The notes: a model not told the origin generated them from the sequence alone. A stretch of 64,000 nt of DNA from Nautilus pompilius (GCA_018389105.1 JACATO010001009.1:591001-655000); one strand, 5' to 3'. Counted from the stretch's first letter, positions 1-11,301 are shown. Numbers and translations: made by a program.

Positions 1-616
1 AATGGCAAATACTGGGCCTATATCTAATAACAGGTCAGGGCTCATTGGCAAACACTGTCCCTATATTTATTAATAGGTCAGAGCTCCTTGGAAAACATTG
101 GACCTATATCTATTAACAGGTCAGAGCTCATTGGCAAACACTGGCCCTATATCTAATAACAGAACCGAGCTCATTGGAAAACATTGGCCCTATATCTAAT
201 AACAGGTCAGAGCTCATTGGAAAACACTGGCCCTATATCTAATAACAGGTCAGAGCTCATTGGAAAACACTGGCCCTATAACAGGTCAGAACTCATTGGC
301 AAACACTGGCCCTATATCTAATAACAGATCCTAGCTCATTGGAAAACATTGGCCCTATATCTATTAACAGGTCAGAGCTCAATGGAAAACACTCGACCAA
401 TATGTAATAACAGGTCAAGGCTCAATGGCATATCTAATAACAGGTCAGGGCTTATTGGCCAACACTAGTTCATCTAACAATAGGTCAGGGCTCATTGGCA
501 AATACTGTCCCTATATCTAATAAGAGATCAGAGCTCAATGGAAAACACTGGGTGGATATCTAATAATAGGTCAGGGCTCATTTGCAAACACTGCCCCTAA
601 ATCTAATAACAGGTCA
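1..616. repeat. 43-bp tandem repeat array (about 14 diverged units)
   Basis: A unit of the form CCCTATATCTAATAACAGG followed by TCAGAGCTCATTGGMAAACACTGG recurs head to tail. Successive TATATCT cores lie 43 bases apart (for example 191 and 234). Units vary by substitutions, and some are shortened (around 280 and 430). The array starts before the window, so its full size is unknown. No spacers are unique, so it is a satellite or minisatellite rather than a CRISPR array. No coding potential is seen. Confidence 0.9.
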
Positions 617-2917
617 GAGCCAAGGCATCTTTTCATTTTGGAAAAACAAACAGAGACAAAAGCTGCTTATTAGAGTGTAGCACTAGTGTATGTGAACCTT
701 AGTGGCATCCTCTGCTGGCTCATAATTAGAAATAAATATTGAAAGTCTAAAATAACACTTGCTCAATTCAATCAATATTTTGTTCATCCAACATCAAGTT
801 CTATTGCTTGCTGCTGATAAAGCTCCATTTAGAACAGTTACCAAATGTTTATTGGTGGTTTCCTGGCCTCTTTGTAAATACTAAGCTAAAATATTTCCAA
901 ACAGCTCATCTACACTTGTTAATGCCATTTTACTTTCTCAATATATATAGCTTTTTTAAAAAAAAAATTATGCTGATAAATTGTTATTTCTGAAATAGTT
1001 TGTGTTTAGTTTTTAAAACATAAATAACTTTAAGAATCAGTTTTATTATCTTACTTGAATTATTGTTCACCATGTATTCCAAATGATGCAATTTTAGTTG
1101 ATGTTTTATTACGACTTTTTAAAAGCATTTTGGATAGTTAGAATAAGAATGGCACAAACATCAATTTGAAATTTTGGGTTTCTTTTCAGTTTCCTAATCG
1201 ATTTATGATGGGAAAGCATCTTTCAATAAAAAGAAGAGTTTCTAATTGATTTGGAAAACTTTCAATTCCAAGCAGACTTCGATTTATTCTGACCTTTTCC
1301 TGTGCCAAAGTGTCAGAAACATCAGATCTCTAATACCTTTGTCTGTCGTTGCGGCAAAAATCAATTGTAATATCAGGAACTGATACTGGGTTACTGGATT
1401 TCAGCACAGCTGTCTGTGATTTATTCCAATCTGAGTGGTTTCTGTGCAGCTGAAATTATTGAAGCGTTGCATGGTGAAGCAGCAGCTGTCTTAAAGTTTT
1501 GATATCAATGCCTGCAGAATTTATATAACTATTGGGTTTTGTCATTCCATTTATCTTTATTATCACTTTTTCCTCTACATTCTGCCAAAATTTCAAATTA
1601 ACGATCCTGAATTTTAAAAAAAATGCATATTTCTGATAGTTACACTAAAGAAAGACAATCTAATTATTTGGGTGAAATACCATATAATTGTTCTACTGTG
1701 GGACAATAGATTGTAACCAACAGTAGCAATTTAGAAGTGGCATTTCTCCTGCACATTCTCCATGCCTGTTAAGTAATTATATTAAACTAATTCATTTTTA
1801 TATTTAATTTCTCATATATTCACGTGCCATACAAGTTGTAGTTTCAGTATTCTTTAAAAATCATTGGATAACACAAATTGCTTTTACCACTGTTCCACGT
1901 TAATTATTATAATTATTAGAAATATTTTAAACTAAATAGTTAGTTGTTGTCAAATGGATTGGCACTTTTAAAGTGGCTGTAGATAGAATCAGAAACAATT
2001 TCCTATCCTCTGCTGAAAAGAATTTTCTTTAGTAGCTGTAAGGAAGCAGAAAGTTATCGTAGCTATTGCGAGAACTCAGGGAAATAGAAATAGTTATTAA
2101 TACAATTCTTACTTTGATTAATTACTATCAGTATCAACTACACTTGCCATCAAGTTATTGCACACAACAATTCTATTAGCAAAAAATGTGCTGACGTTAA
2201 TAAAACAAATCTCAAATACAACTGCAGTAAAGCTTTCGATTAAAATGACAAACAGGATAGAACCTGTGTATGATATAGAATTCATCTTTTTCAACATTGC
2301 ATTTTGAGAAGAGTTTTTTTTTAAAATACTGGTACAAATTGGTTGAATAAGATAAATATACCTCATTATTTGAAATACTTGTGGTTTTCTTTATTGATTA
2401 TGTGTTTTTAATCTCTTTTTGGCTAAAGTAAATTTTAAAATAGTCAACATTCAAAATACAGTAAATTTTTCAGGTGTTCTTGAAGATGTAGACACTAAAT
2501 CTTTCTTTGTACTTTGAGGTAAGACGGGTAAGTTAACTGTTTTGCTGTGGTGGGCCACGCCTAGCCCGAGATAACATTGTTGAAACCACAGTAGGCCCAG
2601 CACTGTGGCTCACCGAACTTGTAAATGGCAACTTTGATTCATTAATAGCAATTTTTACAGTGCAAGTAGAAAACTGATATTTTTGTATGCTATACATTGA
2701 GAAAACTTATCAGCAAAACAGTTAAGGGATTTCCAGCTATTTATCACTGTTTTAAATGGTTCTTTATTTACTTAATCCATATACTTACACACTTTGAAAA
2801 TATAACACATTGGGTATATGACAAGAGATATGTGTTGTACCATATGTACTCAACCAAACTGCAAAGAGTCTTCTGGGAAAAACCTCCATCAAACATACCT
2901 AGAGATGCAGTCTCTAC
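617..2917. other. AT-rich non-coding stretch, nothing recognised
   Basis: I see no supported gene, transposon terminus or RNA gene. A minus-strand frame at 2118-2366 is open for 82 codons but is hydrophobic and low in complexity, with no recognised motif. If the putative exons at 2918-3684 are real, their next downstream exon should lie here or to the left of the window. Confidence 0.5.
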
Positions 2918-3019
2918 CTTCTTGTTCCAGTTATAGTATCTTGGTGCTTTGATAAAGTCTTGAAAAATTTTTAGGCCATTATTTGTACACTCCATATGCA
3001 AAATGTCTATAGCTACTCT
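2918..3019 (-). CDS. Putative internal exon of an unrecognised gene (downstream exon)
   Basis: On the minus strand CTGCAG is followed by an open segment of 34 codons ending AACAAGAAG just before a GTAGAG donor. It starts RVAIDILHMECTNNGL and ends PRYYNWNKK. The length is an exact multiple of three, and its phase fits the upstream candidate exon at 3522-3684. The composition looks like soluble protein rather than translated intron. A second AG lies 11 bases upstream but would break the phase with that exon. I do not recognise the family. It could be chance, because only splice sites and openness support it. Confidence 0.35.
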
Positions 3020-3521
3020 CTGCAGCAAACTGACAAACAAACAAAAAAATTATGTGGCATTCTTTACGTGTCCAAAAAACATCATGACATTCTTTCGAAC
3101 TAATCTATAGTGTTTTCTACCCTTTTTCACCAAATTGGCCACGAGTTTCTTCTAGTTTTTTCCCACATCTAAAAATGGAAATTCCTATTAGGGACTATTG
3201 TTAGGTTTATTAGATAGCACAAAAATTTACTGATGACACCACCCAAATCTCCATCTTGGAAGGACCAAGCAATATCCAGGATGCTCAGGTCTCTTCACTG
3301 TCTCTGATAATTCATAGTGACAAGTATGAAAAAAATACAGTATTTCATCAGCATCATATATATTTAATGTTACAGTATGTTTTATAAATTATTTATTTTT
3401 AAAAATGGACATTTACCATGCTTTAAAATTTTTTTGGAAATAATGAGAAATACGCAGATTGATTTAAGGATGGATGAGATATAATGTGGGCATAACAGAT
3501 GTCTGCTGTTTTAACACTTAC

Positions 3522-3684
3522 TGAATAGCGAGTAATGTGTGGCAACAAGGAAAGATCTGACCATGAAAGATCAGCTAGCCATCTGTACATTAGGTGCTCA
3601 GAGATTACTCTAGCTGCTGACACAGCCAGCGGGGAAAAGAGCTGGGAAGTAGTATAAAACAGAAAGTGGGATGTGATCATTATC
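3522..3684 (-). CDS. Putative internal exon of an unrecognised gene (upstream exon)
   Basis: A minus-strand acceptor (TTTTCAATTCAG) precedes 163 open bases ending TATTCA at a strong GTAAGTG donor. After one base that completes a split codon, the translation reads IMITSHFLFYTTSQLFSP and continues through a Leu/Trp-rich stretch to LLPHITRYS. Joining to 2918-3019 keeps the frame across a 502-base intron. The text resembles an alpha-helical protein segment, but I cannot name the family. No start or stop exon was found nearby. Confidence 0.38.
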
Positions 3685-4445
3685 CTGAATTGAAAAGTAA
3701 TATAATAAAAAGAAAGTTAATTATATCAAAATATTTCAAAATTAAGACATTAATAAATGAACATAAAGCTGTAAAATGTAGATTAAAATTTCATAATAGC
3801 ATATGGTGAAATTAGGACAAGAACCTCCAGTTTGCAGTTGTTTGTTATTATAGTTTGTTGCCTATCAAGATAAAAATAATGATAAAATTATATCACACTT
3901 TAAGATTAGTTTTAAATGGACCTAGCAAGGTTTAGTTTCTACTTATAATTCATTAATGTTTCAGCTACTATAGTCTCTAAACTTTTTAAGCTGGACCCCA
4001 TGGATAGTTTTGCATCATCTGAATATTGGCTACACTGTGGATGTAACAGAGACTGGCTCTCAGATGATGGCAGACAAGTTCAGCTAAGACTGGTTTTACA
4101 CCAGCTACTTTGGAGACTTTTCTGATGGCCTGATTTCTTTTAATTAAACTCTACAGATCGCAGCATCCGTAAAATATGGTGTCAGCATTCGTTGATTACA
4201 TTCATTTTGATAATTGTCACAGCATTTATTTTGATTAGCAGAAAAAAGTGAAAAATAGATGAGATGGAGACATGGATCATTTAGATCTGGATTTATCATA
4301 CCGGTCTTCTCCAGTGTCTGGATTAATTAATCTAGTTCTTCCAGAGATATTTGGAAACAATGTTGCCAAGATTGTCTGGATTAATTGGTGTTTGTTTCAC
4401 CCCCGATTACTCACTGGTAAATAAAGGATGTTGCAATGATAATGG
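3685..4445. other. Non-coding stretch left of the Tigger element
   Basis: AT-rich sequence with no supported exon. It ends at the TA dinucleotide (4446-4447) that forms the left target duplication of the Tigger transposon. Confidence 0.45.
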
Positions 4446-4447
4446 TA

Positions 4448-4472
4448 CAGTGCTCCTCCTTTATAACGCGAT
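4448..4472 (+). repeat. Tigger left terminal inverted repeat
   Basis: Twelve bases (CAGTGCTCCTCC) match the other end exactly, and similarity continues through TTATAACGCGAT with two mismatches. It lies immediately inside the TA at 4446-4447. Confidence 0.9.
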
Positions 4473-5115
4473 GTTCAGGGGACACAAAATGCGATCGCGT
4501 TATAGTGGAATCGCGTTATAGGCTTTGAGTATCATAAAGACCAAAATTATTAGAGCTACAATAGTATTAACACGTTACTACGTTAGGCCTATATATGTAT
4601 ATACTGGGTACCGTAAAACGTCTATTAGTTCGCTCACAATTAAATAATTACATCAAAACTGAAGTCAAAATAATTTTGAAAACTAAAATCAAGCCGAAAC
4701 ATCGGCGATTCCTCTGTCCATGCAGTCTTACGGGCGCGGCCATTTTGGGAATTACGTCATCAGCAGATCGGTTGTTTTCATAGAGACCGCCACGCTATGT
4801 AATGGTCGGTAATTTCTGGTTGCATATTGTAATATATGAGCATTCCGATGTTTGCCGAAAGTCTGCCATGGACTTTCTGTTTATATTTTTTACCAATGTT
4901 GCATGAAAGTTTCAAAAACCCTAACTAATGTGCGTGAAAAAATTTAGTAATATAGCAAAATCTAAGAAATAAAAACTTACATTTTTATTGATATTTTAAC
5001 AAAATATGCAAACATTAAGACATGAAATATAATACGAATCGTGATAGCATTAAACGAAATGTACATGTATTACAAAACAGTCACAATTACAAATACAAAA
5101 TATTTAATAGCAATT

Positions 5116-6690
5116 TTATTTTTTAAACAAGTCTGTGATTTTTCTCTGGGTGAGTGACTTGGCTTGTTTTTTCTTGGCAAACTGCAGAAGGTTCTTTGTG
5201 TGCAGAATCTTTATGGGCATGTCTTCATCGTCAAGGCCTTCAAAGTATCGCAAGGCTTCTTCCAGTCCTCTCACAGCTTGGGCAGCAGTAACTAACTGTT
5301 GAGATGAATCTGACTGAGGCTCTGGTTCAGGTTCAACTTCTGCAGATGTGGCATCCTGGAGAAATTCCTCAGGTGTCTGTAGCTGGGTTGTTGCTTCATT
5401 ATCTTCCAGGGATGTCCAGTCTTCTATATAGTCATCAAGTCTTTGGTTGGCTAGATGTTCTGCCAGTTTCTGCTTTGCTTGCTCGTATTCTTCAGTTGTG
5501 AAGCCTAGAAACACTTCTGCATCTTCTTCAATGTCTTTGCTAGTAAGTGCGTGATCCCAACAGTTCTTAACAGTAGATGGCTTGACATCTCTCCAGGCTT
5601 CACCAGCAATGTAGCAGGCATTCTTCAGGGTCATGGCTTGCAAAAAGTCGGGAACACTTCTTTCATCATCCAGCATTGCCCTAATCAGCTCACGTCGGTA
5701 ATTGACTTTGAAGTTGGCAATTATTCCTTGATCTAAAGGCTGCACTTTTGATGTTGTGTTCTTGGGTAGGTAGTGGACGACAATTTTCCCATCTCGGCTT
5801 CTTAAAGTCTCTGCTGGTGGGTGGGCAGGACAGTTGTCTAACAACAATACAGCTCTCTCTTCTAATGCTTTAGATCTCAGGTGATGACGCACTTCAGGCA
5901 CAAACTTCTTAAAAAACCAGTCTTTAAATATGCTGCTGGTCATCCATGCATTACTGGAGTGTTCATAAATGATTGGCATGTTGCTCATGTTGACATGATT
6001 GAAACATCTAGGGCTGGCAAACTTCCCAATGCAAAGTGGCTTGAACTTGTGAGACCCAATCCAGTTTGTACAGAACAGGAATGTCACTCTGTTCTTAAGT
6101 TGCTTGAAGCCTTCTTTCTTGTGTTGATCATTTGTGCATGCCAAGGTACGCTCTGGTATCATCTTAAAGAACAGAGCAGTTTCATCACAGTTGTACACTT
6201 GAGCTTCCACATAGTGATTGTCTTGCATGAACTTCTTAAAATCTTCTTTAAATGCTGTTGCTGATTCGTGATCTGCAGATCTAATTTCTCCACTGGTCTT
6301 GACACTTGAAATTCCATGTCTGCGTTGCCACTTAAAAAGCCATCCATTACTACCCACAAAATCTTCACTGTCTTTCATCTTGCATGCCTGGGCCTTCACC
6401 ATTTCACCAGATATGGGTTTTCCTTCAGCTCTCTCTTGTACAAACCAGTTGTATAAAGCTTTGTCATGGGCTGGGTCTAGTGCTGTTCTGGCTCGTTTTC
6501 TAGATAAACCTTCACTCTCTTCAACTGTGTCAACAAAGTCTCGGAGCTTTTTCTCATCTTTTAACCAGCCTCGCAATGTTGATTCAGGAATTCCAACCTC
6601 TCGTGAAACTTTAGTTTGAGATTTGCCGTTTCGTACTCGCGACACAAGATTCAACTTTTCCTGCACTGAATAGGCTTTGCGTTTCGGCAT
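5116..6690 (-). CDS. Tigger/pogo transposase, intact
   Basis: The 524-residue protein cuts and pastes its own element. Residues 1-50 form a psq/CENP-B-type helix-turn-helix (start MPKRKAYSVQEKLNL, recognition region GIPESTLRGWLKDEKKL). A second CENP-B/Tc5 DNA-binding part covers about 70-130 (NWFVQERAEGKPIS, GWLFKWQRRHGI). The DDE catalytic domain follows, with D169 in YNCDETALF, D285 in LLLDNCPAHP and D320 in VQPLDQG, a D,D34D arrangement. The acidic C-terminal tail is poorly conserved in this family. The ATG begins the helix-turn-helix directly and TIR-containing sequence flanks the gene on both sides, so the start is firm. No stop or frameshift interrupts it. Domesticated relatives (Jerky, CENP-B, TIGD) exist, but the intact termini argue for a live transposon rather than a host gene. 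Confidence 0.95.
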   Translation of the reverse strand: MPKRKAYSVQEKLNLVSRVRNGKSQTKVSREVGIPESTLRGWLKDEKKLRDFVDTVEESEGLSRKRARTALDPAHDKALYNWFVQERAEGKPISGEMVKAQACKMKDSEDFVGSNGWLFKWQRRHGISSVKTSGEIRSADHESATAFKEDFKKFMQDNHYVEAQVYNCDETALFFKMIPERTLACTNDQHKKEGFKQLKNRVTFLFCTNWIGSHKFKPLCIGKFASPRCFNHVNMSNMPIIYEHSSNAWMTSSIFKDWFFKKFVPEVRHHLRSKALEERAVLLLDNCPAHPPAETLRSRDGKIVVHYLPKNTTSKVQPLDQGIIANFKVNYRRELIRAMLDDERSVPDFLQAMTLKNACYIAGEAWRDVKPSTVKNCWDHALTSKDIEEDAEVFLGFTTEEYEQAKQKLAEHLANQRLDDYIEDWTSLEDNEATTQLQTPEEFLQDATSAEVEPEPEPQSDSSQQLVTAAQAVRGLEEALRYFEGLDDEDMPIKILHTKNLLQFAKKKQAKSLTQRKITDLFKK

Positions 6691-6840
6691 GGTGATGTAT
6701 TACTTCGCCTAGTAGATTTTCTAGTTGTACACACTAAACCCAGTTCCTTACTGAATGACTGCTAGAGGCTTGATCGTTTAATATATCGCGACTTTTGTTT
6801 GTACAAAATTAAATGGATTTTCTTTATTGGTGGATAAACA

Positions 6841-7062
6841 TTGATTAACACTCATAGTGAAAGCGAGTGTGAAGTTACGAGTGTGAAAGTTGGCAGATGA
6901 CACTTAGCATGAACGATCTATAACCTTTGAAGTTGATTGACACTCATACTAATCTCATTAGTCATAGCAATAGTGTGAAAGCGAGTGTGAAAGTGGACGA
7001 GTGTGAAGGTAGACAGATGAATGTTGGCATGAATATTAACTTAAAGCATCACGATCTATAGC
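6841..7062. repeat. Two-copy diverged repeat upstream of the Tigger transposase
   Basis: Segments 6841-6922 and 6936-7062 share the order ACACTCATA, GTGAAAGCGAGTGTGAA, ACGAGTGTGAA, GGCAGATGA or GACAGATGA, GGCATGAA or AGCATGAA, and ACGATCTATA. The second copy carries insertions. The segment lies between the start codon and the right terminus, where a promoter or transposase-binding sites would be expected. No function can be assigned from sequence alone. Confidence 0.7.
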
Positions 7063-7185
7063 GCGGTCAATTTACAGGTGAATTTAAAATACATGTAGTT
7101 GTATTGTAGGCCTACATGTATATTTGAAAAAAAAAATTTGGGGGACATTGTCCATCGCGTTATATGGAATATCGCGTTAATAAGA

Positions 7186-7210
7186 ATCGTGTTATAAGGG
7201 AGGAGCACTG
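7186..7210 (-). repeat. Tigger right terminal inverted repeat
   Basis: The sequence ends GGGAGGAGCACTG at 7210, the reverse complement of the left terminus, and is followed by TA at 7211-7212. Confidence 0.9.
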
Positions 7211-7439
7211 TACATAAGTTGTAATGCAAACCTTGGCAGTTAAACAGTTTTAATAAGACAATGATCTACGATATCACTGCAATGCAAACTTATTTTTAGG
7301 AATAATTATTTCAGAAAAAACAATAACCTATCAGTACCATTTTTTAAATTCTAGTAATTTTACTAAATGCTTGTATAAAATGTTAACATCACTGTTTTTT
7401 AATTATACACTGTCAAGCTAAAAAAATAATTAGTCCAAA

Positions 7440-8345
7440 ATATTAACTTCGTAGTGGCATAAATTGTACAGAATGCTGCAAGGTATTCTGCCCATGAGCA
7501 TTTTGTGTAGTCGAGCATACAACTATGGATAGACTCTGGTGCATTGTTCCAAGACATCCCACAAATGCTCAAGGATTCAGGTCCAGAGATAAGACTAGCC
7601 AGGAAAGATGAGTTAAGTGATGTTCATATTATATAAAAGCTCAATACAGATTTGATGGAAGTCAGTAGTTTCATCCTGGAATATCCCATCCACATCTGCA
7701 TGCAAAAATAACATTGCAGAATTATCATAGTTTGCCATAATGCTTAAGTGTTCAACTGATGCCACCCAGTCCTGCAAAGGGATGAGGAACCAAAACCTTT
7801 TCCAGATGATGGCATTGCCTCTAGTAGCTTGGACAGTTGGAATGATGCCTGTGAGATTTAGCACTTTGTGAAGAAATCACCACCACACTCTGATCTTTTA
7901 ATCTGCTGCAGATAGGATAAACTGTTACTCATTAAATCAAACATTCTTTTTCCATTAATCAATTATTGTATCTTGATGCTTGGCACAACTACATGTAGAC
8001 TTGTTCTTCTCTGGTAGGAGGTTTGAGAACAAGTGACCCACTAACAAAGCCCATAATGCATGGCTTCTTTTAGTAGAAACATCGGCATTATGCTCAATAT
8101 TGAGGATATCAGTGATTTGGGCCACTGTACTTTATCTGTGAATTGTTAAAACACAATGTACATCCTGCGGTATGAGCACATTTATCATGCCTACTTTTGT
8201 CTAGGACTGGAATTATGCTCTCTGGAGATGGTTTCCTATAAAATTTTTCCATTACAAGTGCAATCAGAAGACTTCTGATAAACACTTTGGTCAGTGTGGC
8301 CACTCTATTGAGGAATGTACGGGCACTCATTGTCATGCTCCTTAT
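7440..8345 (-). mobile_element. Decayed Tc1-family transposon remnant
   Basis: Minus-strand translation in shifting frames gives the ordered landmarks of a Tc1/IS630 transposase: an N-terminal piece with SPESIIPVLDK (about 8109-8336), a middle piece with GIFQDE where this family has a QDDNAP motif (7613-7864), and a C-terminal piece with LDLNP then EHLWDVLEQCTRV (about 7520-7600). A frameshift separates LDLNP from EHLWDV, stops are frequent, and the second catalytic motif is damaged. I saw no convincing terminal repeats. It is a dead copy, identified by motif order. Confidence 0.6.
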
Positions 8346-9555
8346 AAAGTCAGTTATTCTCAGACATTCCCATAATTCTCACAACTTATATAAAACATTT
8401 AATGGATCACATAACAAGTCACATAAACAAATTTGCATACATTTAGAAAAAGGGAATTTTCTATCTTTACATTAAAACCCTGATTTTTTGGCAAGGCAAA
8501 CAAGTATAGAGCAGTAGCAGACTAATAGATACGATATGTCAATTAAATAGTGTAAAAAATTTTATAAACATGTCATCATCAGCACATAAGGCATCTTACC
8601 AGATGAAGCCCCTAATTTTTCTATGTGGGAAAAAAAATCTGCACGAATATCTGTCAAAAAGAGCCACTCCTGTCCAGTAGTAGACCACCATTGTTTCACT
8701 AACCTATAAATATTACATTAAATGCATATGCTAGCAAAGAGTTTTTGTTCTCTAGGTAGTTTTTCGGTTGTTTTTGCAGAGATATTTTTATGCTAGCATG
8801 CAAACACATTTGCTAATCAGAGTAACAATTTTTTACACACTTATTTAAAGAACAAGTCATTACCTTTTTTAGCAAATAACAGATGATTTAAATAAGTTAT
8901 TTTACAGTAACTAGCATAACCAAAAATTTTAGATAGTAAGTAGCAAAAGCAACCCATTGCAATCAAAAAGGTATGTGTGTGTGTGTTTTAAAATGTATTT
9001 TAACTTATTATTTACCATGCTTCCAAATAGGCTGATAGATAATAAGTTATAGTTTAAATTCTGCATGTGAACCATCTAGAAAGAAATACGAGTAATCTTG
9101 CATTTTGAAATTAACTTATAGTTTCCTTCATTCATTTGAATGCAGGGTAATTATTAAACCAAGCAACATTTTAAACAATGATTATTCTACAATTTTCTTT
9201 GACTTTTATTGTGCTCAACATCTTGGTATCATTAAAGTTTATAATCAATACCATTATTGAATACATATGCCAGTTATATATATTTATTTATATCCATTCA
9301 CTGACTGACTTTATTATTTAACTATTATGTATATTAGTCATGTTATCCAACAATGAATTAAACTAGTCTTGTACATTAAAGAATACATTAGCCACTTTAT
9401 TAGGGAGCCATGTACCCTTTCAAATTCAGACTTGCCCTGAGCTACAGATGCAAATTAGGCTGATCCCATTGTGGCAGGTAATCCCCGCAGGCCATATATA
9501 TGACAAGCAAATTTTCTTGTGAAGAACACTGCTACAAATGAACTCGGAGAGTTGG
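8346..9555. other. AT-rich intergenic stretch
   Basis: No supported gene. A short GT run lies at 8973-8987. The segment from about 9390 may belong to the Tc1 remnant that follows, but I could not place its terminus. Confidence 0.4.
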
Positions 9556-9990
9556 AAACCATTGTGTAAACCCTTGATTACCGGTACCTATATGAAAAGA
9601 TGCCTTATATGGTGAGAAGTACAGACATTTTAGTAAGGAAAACTGGCAAAATGTGGTCAGACTTCATCCTTGCACGCATAGGAAAGCAAGTTTGGAAAGT
9701 CCCATAAAAGGCTCCACCCTTTCACGTAGTCCCAACTGTTTAGGTCTCTAATGGTGGGGTCATGGCTTTTCTTTTCTGGGAGGGGCTCCCTTTAAAAAGC
9801 AGAATGAATGCCAAACCCTACTATTGCATCATTTCTGATCAGGAGTACCCTGACAGGGATGGCTACTTTCAAGATGACAATGCTCCTGTTTACTGTGCAT
9901 TCATGAATACTACGTTTAAAACTCTGGTGGACCATGGATAACAATGATGGCTTTTTAATGTTCATAGGAATTATTTGCTATCGGTAGAAT
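9556..9990 (+). mobile_element. Decayed Tc1-family transposase fragment
   Basis: Plus-strand translation reads MWSDFILARIGKQVWKVP, then after interruptions VMAFLFWEGLPLKSRMNAK and DGYFQDDNAPVY near 9858-9893. This is the Tc1/IS630 order: the first catalytic segment (ADESKVWR-like), the VMVWG-like strand, and the second Asp in QDDNAP. Stop codons lie between the blocks, and the third acidic motif was not found. No ends could be defined, so the coordinates are approximate. Confidence 0.55.
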
Positions 9991-11301
9991 TGGAACTTTT
10001 TGCTTTCCTCGGCACTCAGATGTCTTTGGTGGATAATTATTTTGTAGAATGTTATTTGGTTTAAAACTGACAGGTTTTTTTTTTGCACAAATCAGGAATG
10101 TTCTTTTGATTGGTGTGTTTCAGATTTCTGACAAGAGCACCAGTTAGAGGTAACAAGCAGGTCTACAGGCCCCTGATGTAAGTATAATTTTCCAGAAGTC
10201 TTATAAGTTACACAAGATTCTGTCAAATTTCTGTAAAGTTTCCCTCTATGCCTACTTTGTTAATGAGTATAACGTTTGAAATATAAGTGAGATTTTTTTT
10301 AAATGACTGTTTTAGGCATTATAGACAGGCTCCCACGTCCTTGCAGTAGATTAAACTATTAATGAAATTCAGCTGAACTTAATTCAGGACGATTGAATTA
10401 AACATTGGTTTACTGGCCATGAACAAAGAAAGCGGGTATTAATGCATGCAGTTGCTGGATGATCAAGCAAACAAAATGGTTTGGGGATTTGCCAATATTG
10501 ATAGAGAACATCCAGATTTTGTTAATAACAGGTGTGATAATCATTTCTGAGATTTTCTGCAGAAAACCCGACTTCTAAAAGATCCAAGTCATGCCTTAAG
10601 GTACAGATATTTTTTTTTAGTTCGTTAAACTGCTACTGCAAATTATTTTCACTACAGTTGAAAATATCAGTTTAAACTTCTTTTTGAAATGCAATAGAAA
10701 TTTTTCTAAAACCAAACAAAAATCCACACGCTTTTAGCCGTACCAAATATCTGTAAAATTATGGACAATGATAAGTAAATGGCGGTGGAATCTTGACGAT
10801 AATCTTAAAAGCCAGTACCATCAAGAGGTATTTGATAGAATTGGAGCAAGTGAAAACCAAGGGGCTAAAATTATAAATGAAGAATTTAAGAGAAATGAAA
10901 GAAAGAAATTAACATAAAAACATCTTGAGTAAACTATACAGTTTTTGTTCTTTTGTGCATTTTAGCCAATAACTTAGTATAAATTTCAATTCATGTATAC
11001 CGAATACAGCTAGAGGTGAGGAATGACAACAACAATACCACCTAATGATTTTATTGTTCATATTGTATTTATTTTATAGTTGTTAACAGAATACTGTAAG
11101 GTGTGCATGAGCTAATTTAAACATTTTCAAAGGTTTCATTTGCCGAGAACAGCTGTAAATCTGTCAGTTCATGAAAACATTTTAATCTGTATAATTGTGA
11201 TTCTACATTTGTTTATTGAGTATTTTTGAGTTTTTGTACACCAAAAAGCCAGCCTTTGCTATGAATATGCTGAAGATTTTATATTTCTCATCTAACCCTC
11301 G
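9991..11301. other. AT-rich intergenic stretch before LINE-A
   Basis: No gene or clear transposon remnant could be supported. It ends at the left copy of the LINE-A target-site duplication. Confidence 0.4.

Larger units (their letters stand above)
4448..7210 (-). mobile_element. Complete pogo/Tigger-like DNA transposon
   Basis: The element starts CAGTGCTCCTCCTTTATAAC at 4448. At 7210 the reverse complement reads CAGTGCTCCTCCCTTATAAC. The inverted repeats are about 24 bp with two mismatches. TA dinucleotides flank both ends (4446-4447 and 7211-7212), the target duplication expected for Tc1/mariner/pogo elements. The 2.76-kb body contains one intact minus-strand transposase (5116-6690). Copies of CGCGTTATA lie inside both termini, and a GTGTGAAAG-rich segment is duplicated upstream of the gene. 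With both ends, target duplication and open frame present, this looks like a young and possibly autonomous insertion. Confidence 0.93.

Noticed and set aside
1..616. Regular repeats suggesting a CRISPR array
   Set aside because: The repeats are head to tail with no unique spacers, and the window is clearly animal nuclear DNA with introns.
4595..4783. Short plus-strand open frame with ATG inside the Tigger left flank
   Set aside because: It lies in the non-coding end of the transposon, has no known motif, and the real gene is on the other strand.
5304..6619. Several plus-strand open frames within the Tigger region
   Set aside because: They are antisense shadows of the intact transposase.
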